A stretch of DNA of 22,878 nucleotides, taken from assembly GCA_031550755.1 (NCBI GenBank), contig JAVBOJ010000014.1:1-22878 (forward strand). Reading direction: 5' to 3'. The notes under the pieces were generated by a model that worked only from the letters and a program-made list of their open reading frames with translations, was not told the DNA's origin and did no database searches. Both the position numbers and the translations under genes were made by a program. Shown here piece by piece: positions 1 through 9,605 of this stretch (position 1 is the stretch's first letter; every line of letters starts with the position of its first letter). The DNA is from JAVBOJ01 sp031550755. GTDB taxonomy: Bacteria; Bacillota; Clostridia; Oscillospirales; UBA929.

Positions 1-2
1 AA

Positions 3-1346
3 ACGCCGCCGCCGGCCTATCCCCCCTACCCGCCCTATACGCCGCCGGCTCCGGGCTGGACGCCGCCGACGTATGCCGCGCAGCCGGTGCAGCCGACACA
101 GCCCGTGGATCCGTGGCGGGCGCCCGAGCCGGTAAAAACGCCGAAAAAAAGCCGCTGGGGCGCGGGGCTGGCCGTCATTTTGGCCGTCGCCCTGCTGCTG
201 ACCGCCGGGGTGGGTTATCTCATCTCGCGCATGGACATCCAATGGCTGCCCGATGATATCCCCCTGCCGTCCTATCGGCCCGGACCCACCGTCACCGCCG
301 CCGTCTCGGCCTTTCCGTCGCCCATGTCGCCCGACGGGCCGGCGCTGGACATTGTCGACGTGCCGCGTCCGTCCACCCTGCCGACCTATGACGCGCAGGG
401 GCGCCGCGTCCTCACCATCGCCGAGATTGCCGACAAGGTTTCGCCGTCGGTCGTGGGCGTGCTGGCCGGATCGTCGGAATATCCCGACGAATCCAGCGGC
501 TCTGGCATTATTATGACCGCCGACGGGTATGTCATCACCAACAATCATGTCGTCGAGGGCTATACCCGTGTGACCGTCATGCTCTCCGACGGCAACAATT
601 ATGAGGCGACCACCGTCCGGCGGGACGCCCGTTCCGATCTGGCCGTGCTGAAAATCGAGGCCAACCAGCTAACCCCGGCGGAATTTGGCAACTCGGGCAA
701 TCTGGTGGTGGGCGATCCGGTCGTGGCCATCGGCAACCCGATGGGGCTGGAGCTGCAAAACACCGTCACCAACGGCATTGTGTCGGCCATCAACCGGGAT
801 ATTATGGTCGAGGACCGCGCCATGTCCATGCTGCAAACCAACTGCGCCATCAATCCGGGCAATTCCGGCGGGCCGCTGATCAACTGTTACGGACAGGTCA
901 TCGGGGTGATTTCGTCCAAAATCATGGGCGATTATCTCTCGGGCTATACCGTGGAGGGGCTCGGCTTCGCCATTCCGATGGACATCGCCAAGCCCATTGT
1001 TGATGAGCTCATCACCCGGGGGTATATCAAGGGGCGTCCGGCCATCGGCATTTCGGGGCAGTCGGTCGATTCCTCCACCGCGCGGTTTTACGGCGTACCC
1101 GAGGGCGTGCAGGTCACCCAGATCAATCCCAATACCGACGCCGCCGCCCAGGGGCTGCGCAAGAGCGATATCATCACCAAGGTAAACGGCGTCAACGTCT
1201 ATACCGTGGCCGATATCAACAACGCCAAAAAGGATTTGCTGGTGGGCGACAGCCTCACCGTCACCGTCTACCGTCCCAGCGAGTCCGCCACGCTGGAGAT
1301 TGTCTTCAAGCTGGTGGACGAGGGCGAGCTGTACGCCAACCAGTAA
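3..1346 (+). CDS. HtrA/DegP-like membrane-anchored serine protease (5' end outside window)
   Basis: Trypsin-like S1C protease with a PDZ domain, expected to degrade or refold damaged exported proteins at the outer face of the membrane. The frame is open to the left edge and encodes a Pro/Tyr-rich cytoplasmic stretch, so the GTG at 87 is probably internal and the true start lies upstream. One membrane helix follows (GLAVILAVALLLTAGVGYLI, about 170-230). The catalytic triad is visible: His in NNHVVEG (codon 546-548), Asp in SDLAVLKI (636-638) and Ser in GNSGGPLI (864-866). A PDZ domain occupies about 1030-1330, including GLRKSDIITKVNGV. The gene ends in a strong terminator, so it is not co-transcribed with the small gene after it. 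The family call is secure; which HtrA paralogue it is cannot be told. Confidence 0.93.
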   Translation, partial: TPPPAYPPYPPYTPPAPGWTPPTYAAQPVQPTQPVDPWRAPEPVKTPKKSRWGAGLAVILAVALLLTAGVGYLISRMDIQWLPDDIPLPSYRPGPTVTAAVSAFPSPMSPDGPALDIVDVPRPSTLPTYDAQGRRVLTIAEIADKVSPSVVGVLAGSSEYPDESSGSGIIMTADGYVITNNHVVEGYTRVTVMLSDGNNYEATTVRRDARSDLAVLKIEANQLTPAEFGNSGNLVVGDPVVAIGNPMGLELQNTVTNGIVSAINRDIMVEDRAMSMLQTNCAINPGNSGGPLINCYGQVIGVISSKIMGDYLSGYTVEGLGFAIPMDIAKPIVDELITRGYIKGRPAIGISGQSVDSSTARFYGVPEGVQVTQINPNTDAAAQGLRKSDIITKVNGVNVYTVADINNAKKDLLVGDSLTVTVYRPSESATLEIVFKLVDEGELYANQ

Positions 1347-1362
1347 GGCTCGATTGTAACGG

Positions 1363-1396
1363 AAACACCGCCTTCCCGTTGGGAGGGCGGTGTTTT
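1363..1396 (+). terminator. Rho-independent terminator of the HtrA-like gene
   Basis: A 10-bp perfect stem, AAACACCGCC (1363-1372) with GGCGGTGTTT (1386-1395), extends inward by TCCC/GGGA and ends in a short T run. It lies 17 bases after the TAA of the protease gene. Confidence 0.85.
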
Positions 1397-1414
1397 GGCG
1401 TTCCGGTCTGCGGT

Positions 1415-1579
1415 GCGCGGGCTTGCCGCCCTGTTGCGTCTTATTTCCCCTGTGGGCTTGCTCCGCGCTTATGTCACGCTCCGCATCGCCCACGGGCGGG
1501 GAAATAAGCCGCTTTCGGTCGGCGCGCGGGCTTGCCGCCCTGTTACGTCTTATTTCCCCTGTGGGCTTGCTCCGCGCTT
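1415..1579. repeat. 56-bp direct repeat with internal inverted arms
   Basis: Bases 1415-1470 recur at 1524-1579 with one mismatch (G1436 to A1545). Between them, GGGGAAATAAG (about 1497-1507) is the inverse of CTTATTTCCCC in each copy, and GCCCAC pairs with GTGGGC, so the block can fold either way. TATGTCACGCT (1470-1480) is the inverse of a motif repeated at 15048-15229. No gene is visible between 1397 and 1653. Confidence 0.75.
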
Positions 1580-1653
1580 CGGAAAAATTTCCCGGGCAAA
1601 AAATCCTAAAATCCGGGTAAACTAAGCCCACTACAAAACGGGAGGAATTTTTT

Positions 1654-1812
1654 ATGCGCGGAAACGTGTTTCTCAAGGGCATGGGTCTGGGGGTTGCCGT
1701 CGGCGTCGCCGCGGCGGCGGCCATCATTCCGGTGGACAAAAAAAAGATGATGAAATCGGGCGCGGGCAAGGCCATCAAGGCCATCGGCGAAGCGGTGGAA
1801 ACCATCCTGTAA
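1654..1812 (+). CDS. Small one-helix membrane protein, 52 residues, unknown function
   Basis: ATG at 1654 follows a good ribosome site (GGGAGGAA, about 1640) and the TAA at 1810-1812 is followed at once by a terminator, so this looks like a complete small gene. The product begins MRGNVFLKGMGLG. It has a Gly/Ala/Val-rich hydrophobic segment at residues 9-27, then a Lys-rich stretch (DKKKMMKSGAGKAIKAIG) and ends GEAVETIL. The shape recalls small YtxH-like or amphipathic membrane peptides, but I do not recognise a family. It is divergent from neither neighbour: the protease ends upstream and gyrA converges on it from the right. Confidence 0.7.
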   Translation: MRGNVFLKGMGLGVAVGVAAAAAIIPVDKKKMMKSGAGKAIKAIGEAVETIL

Positions 1813-1825
1813 GCAACCTCGCGCA

Positions 1826-1855
1826 AAAAGGGCGGCCGTTTGGCCGCCCTTCTTT

Positions 1856-1857
<2 letters not shown>
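1826..1857. terminator. Bidirectional terminator between the small gene and gyrA
   Basis: GGGCGGCC (1830-1837), a GTTT loop and GGCCGCCC (1842-1849) are flanked by AAAAA on the left and TTCTTTTT on the right, so it can stop transcription from both sides. The right T run overlaps the gyrA stop codon (complement of 1856-1858). Confidence 0.9.
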
Positions 1858-4348
<2,491 letters not shown>

Positions 4349-4364
4349 GTTAAAACTCCTTTTG

Positions 4365-4483
4365 ACAGATATCAGATAACAGATATCAGATAACAGATGT
4401 GGTATCGCGCGCAGCGCGATGATTGAATTGTCGGCGGAGCCGACTCCGCCACTGTTATCTGTTATCTATTCTCTGTTATCTGC
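4365..4483. repeat. Heptamer-armed two-hairpin element, copy 1
   Basis: The left arm is five tandem heptamers of type ACAGATA/TCAGATA (4365-4399). The core holds hairpin ATCGCGC-GCA-GCGCGAT (4404-4420) and hairpin GTCGGC-GGA-GCCGAC (4430-4444). The right arm is CTGTTAT-type heptamers (4452-4482), complementary to the left arm. It fills the whole gap from one base past the TAG of the upstream gene (4484-4486) to the gyrA ribosome site. Confidence 0.9.
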
Positions 4484-5017
4484 CTATTTGTATCGTTTCC
4501 CAAACACTTCTCTCAAAATCACGCAGAGCTCCTTTTCCTGTTTGCGGGAGAGGTAGCGCTTGGGGAGGAGAAAGGCTTTTTTGCTGGGCATGACGAGGTA
4601 AAAGGCCGTGTCCGTCTCATGGACGCGGCTGATTTCCAGATAGCGCACCGTGGCCGGCTCGGCGGTGTTTTTGTCCTGTACGGTGAAAAAATTGGGGTAA
4701 AACACATAGGAAATCGGCCCCTCGTGCTCGCCCTTCACCCGCTTTTTGTAATAATGCCGGGGCGCGAACAGGAAAACCCCCAAAAACATCACCAGCACCG
4801 ACGCAAACGGCAGTGCGAACAGCAGCCAGTAAGCATCCCCCCGGGTCACGCTCAGCATGACAAAAAAGGCCGTGAGAAAGGCGCACACCAACAGCAGGAT
4901 ACTCCGGCCGCGTCCGCCGGCGCTGCCCCGGAAGTTGGTAAAGCGCACATAGCTCTTGTAGCTCGCTTCGTCATATTCCACCGACAATGAAAGACGCGGA
5001 TGAGGCGCGTTAACCAT
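4484..5017 (-). CDS. YcxB-like two-helix membrane protein (paralogue 1)
   Basis: A 177-residue protein: a soluble N-terminus, two membrane helices (about residues 39-57 and 63-84) and a C-terminal soluble domain of about 90 residues with FYPNFFTVQDKN, MPSKKAFLLPKRYL and a closing helix ending LREVFGKRYK. This order matches the YcxB-like family, whose function is unknown; the family name is from memory. A paralogue with the same architecture and ending (GKRFS) lies at 9606-10130. ATG at 5015-5017 has CAGGGGG as ribosome site. Repeat elements abut both ends. It sits between the SLH gene and gyrA, an unusual place for a membrane protein. Confidence 0.75.
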   Translation of the reverse strand: MVNAPHPRLSLSVEYDEASYKSYVRFTNFRGSAGGRGRSILLLVCAFLTAFFVMLSVTRGDAYWLLFALPFASVLVMFLGVFLFAPRHYYKKRVKGEHEGPISYVFYPNFFTVQDKNTAEPATVRYLEISRVHETDTAFYLVMPSKKAFLLPKRYLSRKQEKELCVILREVFGKRYK

Positions 5018-5043
5018 GGAAAAACCCCCTGTTTTGTTAATGA

Positions 5044-5170
5044 ACAGTGAACAGTTAACAGTTAATAGTTAATAGTTAACAGTTAATAGTTGCGGAGTCG
5101 GCTCCGCCGACAATTCAATCATCGCGCTGTGCGCGATACCCTCACTGTTCACTGTTAACTGTTCACTATC
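5044..5170. repeat. Heptamer-armed two-hairpin element, copy 2 (supplies a stop codon)
   Basis: Seven tandem heptamers (ACAGTGA, ACAGTTA or ATAGTTA/G) run without a break over 5044-5092. The core is GTCGGC-TCC-GCCGAC (5097-5111) and ATCGCGC-TGT-GCGCGAT (5121-5137), and the right arm is four CACTGTT-type heptamers (5143-5170). The right arm encodes the last residues and the TAA (complement of 5155-5157) of the SLH gene. The core is reversed relative to copies 1 and 3. Confidence 0.9.
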
Positions 5171-7047
5171 CTGTACAGCACCACCGCGGCTTCGCCGCGG
5201 GTGACGAGTGCGTCGCAGGCCAGCTTGTTGTCGCTGCGCGGCACAATCAGCCCGGCCGACGCGGCCAGCGAAAGATCCTCTTTGGCCCATGCCGGCACGG
5301 TGGCGGCGTCCACATAAGCGCCGAGCGACCCGGCGGCAAAATAGCCCTTCTCCTCGCGCAGGACGCGGGCGGCGATGGCCAGCAGTTGGTCCCGCCGGAG
5401 CGGCGCGTCGGGGGAAAAGGCGGTCTGCGAGGTGCCGCTCATCAGTCCGCGCGATTGCATCGCACCGACCGCGCCGTAAAACCAGTCGCCCGGCTCCACA
5501 TCGGCAAAGCCTTGGGGCACCGCGTCCGGCAGATCCAACAGGCGGGCAAACAGCGCGGCGGCCTGGGCCCTGGTCAGCCCCGCGTCGGGGGAAAAGCGCC
5601 CGGGGCTCGTCCCGGTGACGATGCCGCAGGCCGCCAGCGCACGGACGGCGGTCTGGATTTCGTCCGGCTTGGCGTCAATGTCGGAAAAGTTGACCCACGG
5701 ACTGACCCGGCGGTAGCTCCCGGGGGCGGTGCGCCCCTCGGCGCGTCCGGTCAAGGGATTGTCCCACCCGGCAAAGTCGCGGGCGTCCGCGGCGGCGGTC
5801 TGTTCAACGGTCGCCAGCGCCAAAACCAGCGGCTCGGCCGGCTCCTTGCTTGTCTGCACCGACAGCCCCACGGCCGTCGGCGTCAGGGTGAGGCTCCCGC
5901 CGGCAAGGGAGGTCAGGTTTTTGGGCGTCAGGGTCACGGCACCGTTATTCGTGTCCAGCCGCAGGTCGATGGCCGGCAGACCGGCCTCCACCCGAACGGC
6001 GGCCGCTCCCGTATATGTCAGCGTCACACATTCGCGCAGGGCGCGCGGCAGGGCGGGAAAGGCGTCCATGACGGCGGCGCGAAGCTCGAGAGCCTTGGCG
6101 GCCAACGGCTCCAGCGCGTTCTTGGTCAACACGGGGAGGCCGGGCGCGGCGCAGGCGCGGGCGAGGCCCTCCTCGGCGTATTGCGCCAGCCGGGCGCGCA
6201 GGCGCGGGTCCTGCTTTTGCGCGGCGGACAGCCCGTCCCACGCGGAATGCAGCGCGGCCAGCAGCGAGGCCTTGTCGGTGATGGATTCCAGCGCCGGGGC
6301 GGGCAGGACGGCGTTGTCCCACGCGGGCGCGTAGAGGTGGATGGGTTTGACCCCGGTGATGACGATGGGCGTTTTTTGCGGCGCGGTGATCGTCAGCGAC
6401 GCGGCCGTCTCCCCAATGGTCAGGCCGTAGGTGCGCCGCAGGGTGACGCGATAGACCGGCAGACTGCCGTCGGCGTAAATCTGGTAGTGGAGCGCGTCGC
6501 TCTGCACGGTCGGATAAAAGCTGCGAAAGACGCCGGTCCCCGGCTCGTCGGTACCGACATAGAGATAGGCCGAGGCCTTGTCAAACGCTCCCTTGAGGGT
6601 GACAAACTGAAAATTGGCGACCGAGCCGGTCAGCGCGGCGGAGGCCACCTGCACCGGGTTGGGATCCACCGTCAGCGCGAGGCTGAGGGTCTGGGGGCAG
6701 AACAGCTCGCCGCCGTCGGTCAGACAACCGACCCGCACGGTATACCGGCCGGAGACCTCCAACAGGCTCAGCAGATAGGACAGGCTCACCTCGGGCCGGT
6801 CGGTAAAGGCCGCGAGGTCGTAGTCCTCGGCCTGCGCCAGCCGCCCCTGCGCGTCAAACACCGAGCAACGGACGCCGGTGATCCACGACAAATCGTCCGG
6901 CAGGGTGACGGCGACCTCCAGCGTACTGCCGACGCCGGGCTGATACCGGATCGACAGAGGCGCGGCGCCCGCCGCGCGGGCGGAAACGCCCGGCAACAGC
7001 GCCAGCACGAGACATAGGCTCAAGATGGCTTTTGCAATGCGTCGCAT
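5155..7047 (-). CDS. Exported protein with three C-terminal SLH repeats
   Basis: A 630-residue secreted protein. The N-terminus MRRIAKAILSLCLVLALLPG with SARA-AG near residue 26 is a classical signal peptide. Residues from about 30 to 440 are a low-Lys extracellular region with beta-rich segments; I recognise no catalytic domain. Three S-layer homology repeats follow at about 448-506 (VNFSDI, RFSPDAGLTRAQAA), 513-565 (FADVEPGDWFYGAV, FSPDAPLRRDQLL) and 575-628 (VPAWAKEDLSLAASAGLI, LVTRGEAAVVLYRI). SLH repeats usually anchor proteins to cell-wall polymer. ATG at 7045-7047 has CAGGGGG as ribosome site. The final IVNS and the stop codon are encoded by repeat element copy 2, so the original 3' end may have been altered. 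Placement between gyrB and gyrA is unusual. Confidence 0.92.
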   Translation of the reverse strand: MRRIAKAILSLCLVLALLPGVSARAAGAAPLSIRYQPGVGSTLEVAVTLPDDLSWITGVRCSVFDAQGRLAQAEDYDLAAFTDRPEVSLSYLLSLLEVSGRYTVRVGCLTDGGELFCPQTLSLALTVDPNPVQVASAALTGSVANFQFVTLKGAFDKASAYLYVGTDEPGTGVFRSFYPTVQSDALHYQIYADGSLPVYRVTLRRTYGLTIGETAASLTITAPQKTPIVITGVKPIHLYAPAWDNAVLPAPALESITDKASLLAALHSAWDGLSAAQKQDPRLRARLAQYAEEGLARACAAPGLPVLTKNALEPLAAKALELRAAVMDAFPALPRALRECVTLTYTGAAAVRVEAGLPAIDLRLDTNNGAVTLTPKNLTSLAGGSLTLTPTAVGLSVQTSKEPAEPLVLALATVEQTAAADARDFAGWDNPLTGRAEGRTAPGSYRRVSPWVNFSDIDAKPDEIQTAVRALAACGIVTGTSPGRFSPDAGLTRAQAAALFARLLDLPDAVPQGFADVEPGDWFYGAVGAMQSRGLMSGTSQTAFSPDAPLRRDQLLAIAARVLREEKGYFAAGSLGAYVDAATVPAWAKEDLSLAASAGLIVPRSDNKLACDALVTRGEAAVVLYRIVNS

Positions 7048-7066
7048 AAAAACCCCCTGTTTTTTT

Positions 7067-7179
7067 AGTGAACAGTGTACAGTGTACAGTGAAGGGATCG
7101 CGCTTCGCGCGATAAATTAATTTGTCGGCGAAGCCGACTCCATAACAGTTAACTGTTAACTATTAACTGTTAACTGTCA
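7067..7179. repeat. Heptamer-armed two-hairpin element, copy 3
   Basis: The left arm is ACAGTGT, ACAGTGT, ACAGTGA (7072-7092). The core is ATCGCGC-TTC-GCGCGAT followed by GTCGGC-GAA-GCCGAC. The right arm is five TAACAGT/TAACTGT heptamers (7143-7177). It fills the gap between the gyrB TGA (complement of 7180-7182) and the SLH gene's ribosome site, and has the same core orientation as copy 1. Confidence 0.9.
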
Positions 7180-9096
7180 TCACACGTCCAAATTCACCAC
7201 ATACTTCGCGTGGCTCTCGATGAAGTCCCGGCGGGGCTCGACCTTGTCGCCCATCAGGACGGTGAAAATCTGGTCGGCGGAGAAGGCGTCGTCCAGCTCG
7301 ACTTGCAGCAACGTGCGGTTTTCGGGGTTCATGGTGGTGGCCCAAAGCTCCTCGCCGTCCATCTCGCCGAGGCCCTTGTTGCGCGAGACCTCAATTTTGG
7401 CGGCCACGGTGGCGTCCCCGCCGGACATCTCCTCCAGCGCGGCGTCGCGCTCCCGGTCGGAATAGGCGTACCGCACCTGCTTGCCGCGGGTCAGCTTGTA
7501 GAGCGGCGGCTGGGCGATATAGACATGCCCGTCCTGAATCAGCGGGCGCATACAGCGGAAAAAGAAGGTCAGCAGCAGGGTGCGGATATGGCTGCCGTCC
7601 ACGTCGGCATCGGCCATCAGGACGATTTTGTTGTACCGCAGCCTGGCGATGTCAAATTCGTCGCCGACGCCGGCCCCCAGCGCCAAAATGATCGGCGCGA
7701 GCTTTTCGTTGCCGTAGACCTTGTCCAGCCGGGCTTTTTCCACGTTGAGCATCTTGCCCCAGAGCGGCAAAATGGCCTGATAGCGGCTGTCGCGTCCGGC
7801 CTTGGCGCTGCCGCCGGCGCTGTCTCCCTCGACGATGTACAGCTCGGTGAGGCGGGGGTCGCGCTCGTTGCAGTCCCACAGCTTGCCGGGCAGGCTGGAG
7901 CCCTCCAGCGCCGTCTTGCGGCGGGTGAGCTCACGGGCGCGGCGGGCGGCCTCGCGGGCGCGCGCGGCGTTGACCGCCTTGTCCAAAATCGCCCGGCCGA
8001 TGCTGGGATTTTCCTCCAGAAAATCGGTCAACTTTTCGGTCACCATGGCATCGACCAGCGCCCGCATCTCGGAGTTGCCCAGCTTGGTCTTGGTCTGCCC
8101 CTCAAACTGCGCGTCGGTCAGCTTGACCGAGACAATGGCGGTCAGCCCTTCGCGCACATCCTCGCCCGAGAGCTTGTCGCCCTCCTTGAGCATGTTGTAT
8201 TTCTTGCCGTATTCGCTCAGCACGCGGGTGATGGCGGTCTTGAAGCCGGTTTCATGCATACCGCCCTCGGTGGTGCGGATCTTGTTGGCAAACGAGTAAA
8301 GGGTCTCCATATAGGTATCGTTATATTGAAGCGCAACTTCAGCCATGGAGTCGCCTTTTTGTCCGGAAATATACACAACCTGCTCATGCAGGGGGGTTTT
8401 GTTGCGGTTGATATACTCGACAAACGAGCGGATGCCGCCCTCATAGTGCAGCTTTTCCACCAGCGGGGTTTCCTCGCGGTTGTCGGTCAGGGTGATGTTG
8501 AGCCCGGCGTTTAGGAAGGCCTGCTCGCGCAGGCGGGTCAACAGGGTGTCAAATTCATAGACCGTCTCCTCGAAAATATCGGGATCGGGCTTGAAATAAA
8601 TCCAGGTGCCGGTTTTTTCGGTGTCGCCGACGATGGCGACGGGCGCGACGATTTCGCCGCGCGAAAAGCGCATCTCATGAATTTTGCCGTCGCGGAAAAT
8701 ACGCACCCGCATATCCTCCGACAGGGCGTTGACCACCGACGCGCCGACGCCGTGCAGTCCGCCCGCGACTTTATACCCGCTGCCGCCGAACTTGCCGCCG
8801 GCGTGCAGCACGGTAAAGACCACCTCGGCGGCCGATTTTCCGCTTTCATGGAGCCCGACGGGGATGCCGCGCCCGTCGTCCTCGACGGTGATGCCCTCGC
8901 CCGGCTCGATGGTGACCCGGATATTTTTGCAATAGCCGGCCAGCGCCTCGTCAATGGCATTGTCCACGATTTCATACACCAGATGATGCAGACCGCGGAT
9001 GGACGTCGTGCCGATATACATGCCGGGGCGCTTGCGCACCGCCTCCAGCCCCTCGAGTACCTGAATTTGCTCGGCGCCGTAGTCTGTGTTGCTCAT
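7180..9096 (-). CDS. gyrB: DNA gyrase subunit B
   Basis: GyrB (638 residues) is the ATPase and TOPRIM subunit of gyrase. The GHKL ATPase site shows Glu42 and Asn46 (YEIVDNAIDEAL), DDGRGIPVG and GGLHGVGASVVNALS. The TOPRIM domain shows EGDSAGGSAK (423-432) and the metal triad Asp496/498/500 in LMADADVDGSH. It ends NLDV, close to the usual NLDI ending. ATG at 9094-9096 follows TTGGAGGT. The segment LPLWGKMLNVEKAR has Trp446 where E. coli GyrB has Lys447, a position linked to quinolone response. The stop codon directly touches repeat element copy 3. Confidence 0.98.
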   Translation of the reverse strand: MSNTDYGAEQIQVLEGLEAVRKRPGMYIGTTSIRGLHHLVYEIVDNAIDEALAGYCKNIRVTIEPGEGITVEDDGRGIPVGLHESGKSAAEVVFTVLHAGGKFGGSGYKVAGGLHGVGASVVNALSEDMRVRIFRDGKIHEMRFSRGEIVAPVAIVGDTEKTGTWIYFKPDPDIFEETVYEFDTLLTRLREQAFLNAGLNITLTDNREETPLVEKLHYEGGIRSFVEYINRNKTPLHEQVVYISGQKGDSMAEVALQYNDTYMETLYSFANKIRTTEGGMHETGFKTAITRVLSEYGKKYNMLKEGDKLSGEDVREGLTAIVSVKLTDAQFEGQTKTKLGNSEMRALVDAMVTEKLTDFLEENPSIGRAILDKAVNAARAREAARRARELTRRKTALEGSSLPGKLWDCNERDPRLTELYIVEGDSAGGSAKAGRDSRYQAILPLWGKMLNVEKARLDKVYGNEKLAPIILALGAGVGDEFDIARLRYNKIVLMADADVDGSHIRTLLLTFFFRCMRPLIQDGHVYIAQPPLYKLTRGKQVRYAYSDRERDAALEEMSGGDATVAAKIEVSRNKGLGEMDGEELWATTMNPENRTLLQVELDDAFSADQIFTVLMGDKVEPRRDFIESHAKYVVNLDV

Positions 9097-9110
9097 ACAA
9101 GACCTCCAAG

Positions 9111-9145
9111 ACAGATAATAGAGAACGGATAACAGAGAACAGATG
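9111..9145. repeat. Heptamer array fragment upstream of gyrB
   Basis: Five consecutive degenerate heptamers (ACAGATA, ATAGAGA, ACGGATA, ACAGAGA, ACAGATG) begin right beside the gyrB ribosome site. There is no two-hairpin core or opposite arm, so this looks like one arm of the element seen at 4365-4483. Confidence 0.8.
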
Positions 9146-9201
9146 GGGACGCGGGGGGTGGGTTGCGCTGCAGGGACGAACTGTGTTCGCCCGGCTGTAT
9201 C

Positions 9202-9584
9202 CCCCCGTCCCGTTTTTGGGGACGGGGGCGTAACTTTCTTTGGTCGTGCGAAAGAAAGTCACCAAAGAAAGCACGCTTGGGGGCTCTATCCGCCCCCAAG
9301 ACCCCCGGTGCGTTGTCCGGGAGATCTTCCCCCGGTTCGGTCTGCGACCCTCCGGGTCTCGCCGAAACGGCGAGGGAACATGGGCGAACGGGCAAACGTT
9401 GGGGGAGCGGATCAATTTCCCTCCCAGACCCGGCGAGGCGCGGAGCGCCGCAGACCGGGCGGGGTGAACGCGTTGAGGATACATTACCGGGGGTTCAGGG
9501 GGCGGATAGAGCCCCCTGACGGGATTTCTTTGGTGACTTTCTTTGCCCCGACCAAAGAAAGTCACGCCCCCGTCCATAAAAACG
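9202..9584. repeat. 165-bp repeat family, inverted pair (locus 1)
   Basis: Two copies of one repeat unit face each other: left unit about 9215-9373 on plus, right unit about 9415-9584 on minus. Each starts near GGACGGGGGCGT, then CTTTCTTTGGT and its inverse ACCAAAGAAAG, then a GGGGGCTCTATCCGCCCCC hairpin, and ends in a GC-rich GGTCTGCG...CTCGCC stretch. Single units recur at 11678-11840 and 15261-15422. The pair nearly fills the 9097-9605 gap between ycxB-like 2 and gyrB. No transposase is present, so it resembles a non-autonomous element, which is inference. Confidence 0.8.
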
Positions 9585-9605
9585 AGGATATGGAAATGCG
9601 GTGAA

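Noticed and set aside
669..1826. 385-residue minus-strand open frame over the protease gene
   Set aside because: It is antisense to a clear HtrA gene, has no ribosome site and low-complexity composition; long antisense frames are expected in GC-rich coding DNA.
5044..5092. CRISPR-like array from the regular 7-base repeats
   Set aside because: The units are 7 bases with no spacers and no cas genes are present.
5386..7017. 543-residue plus-strand open frame
   Set aside because: Antisense to the SLH gene and made mostly of G, R, Q and A; a shadow of codon bias.
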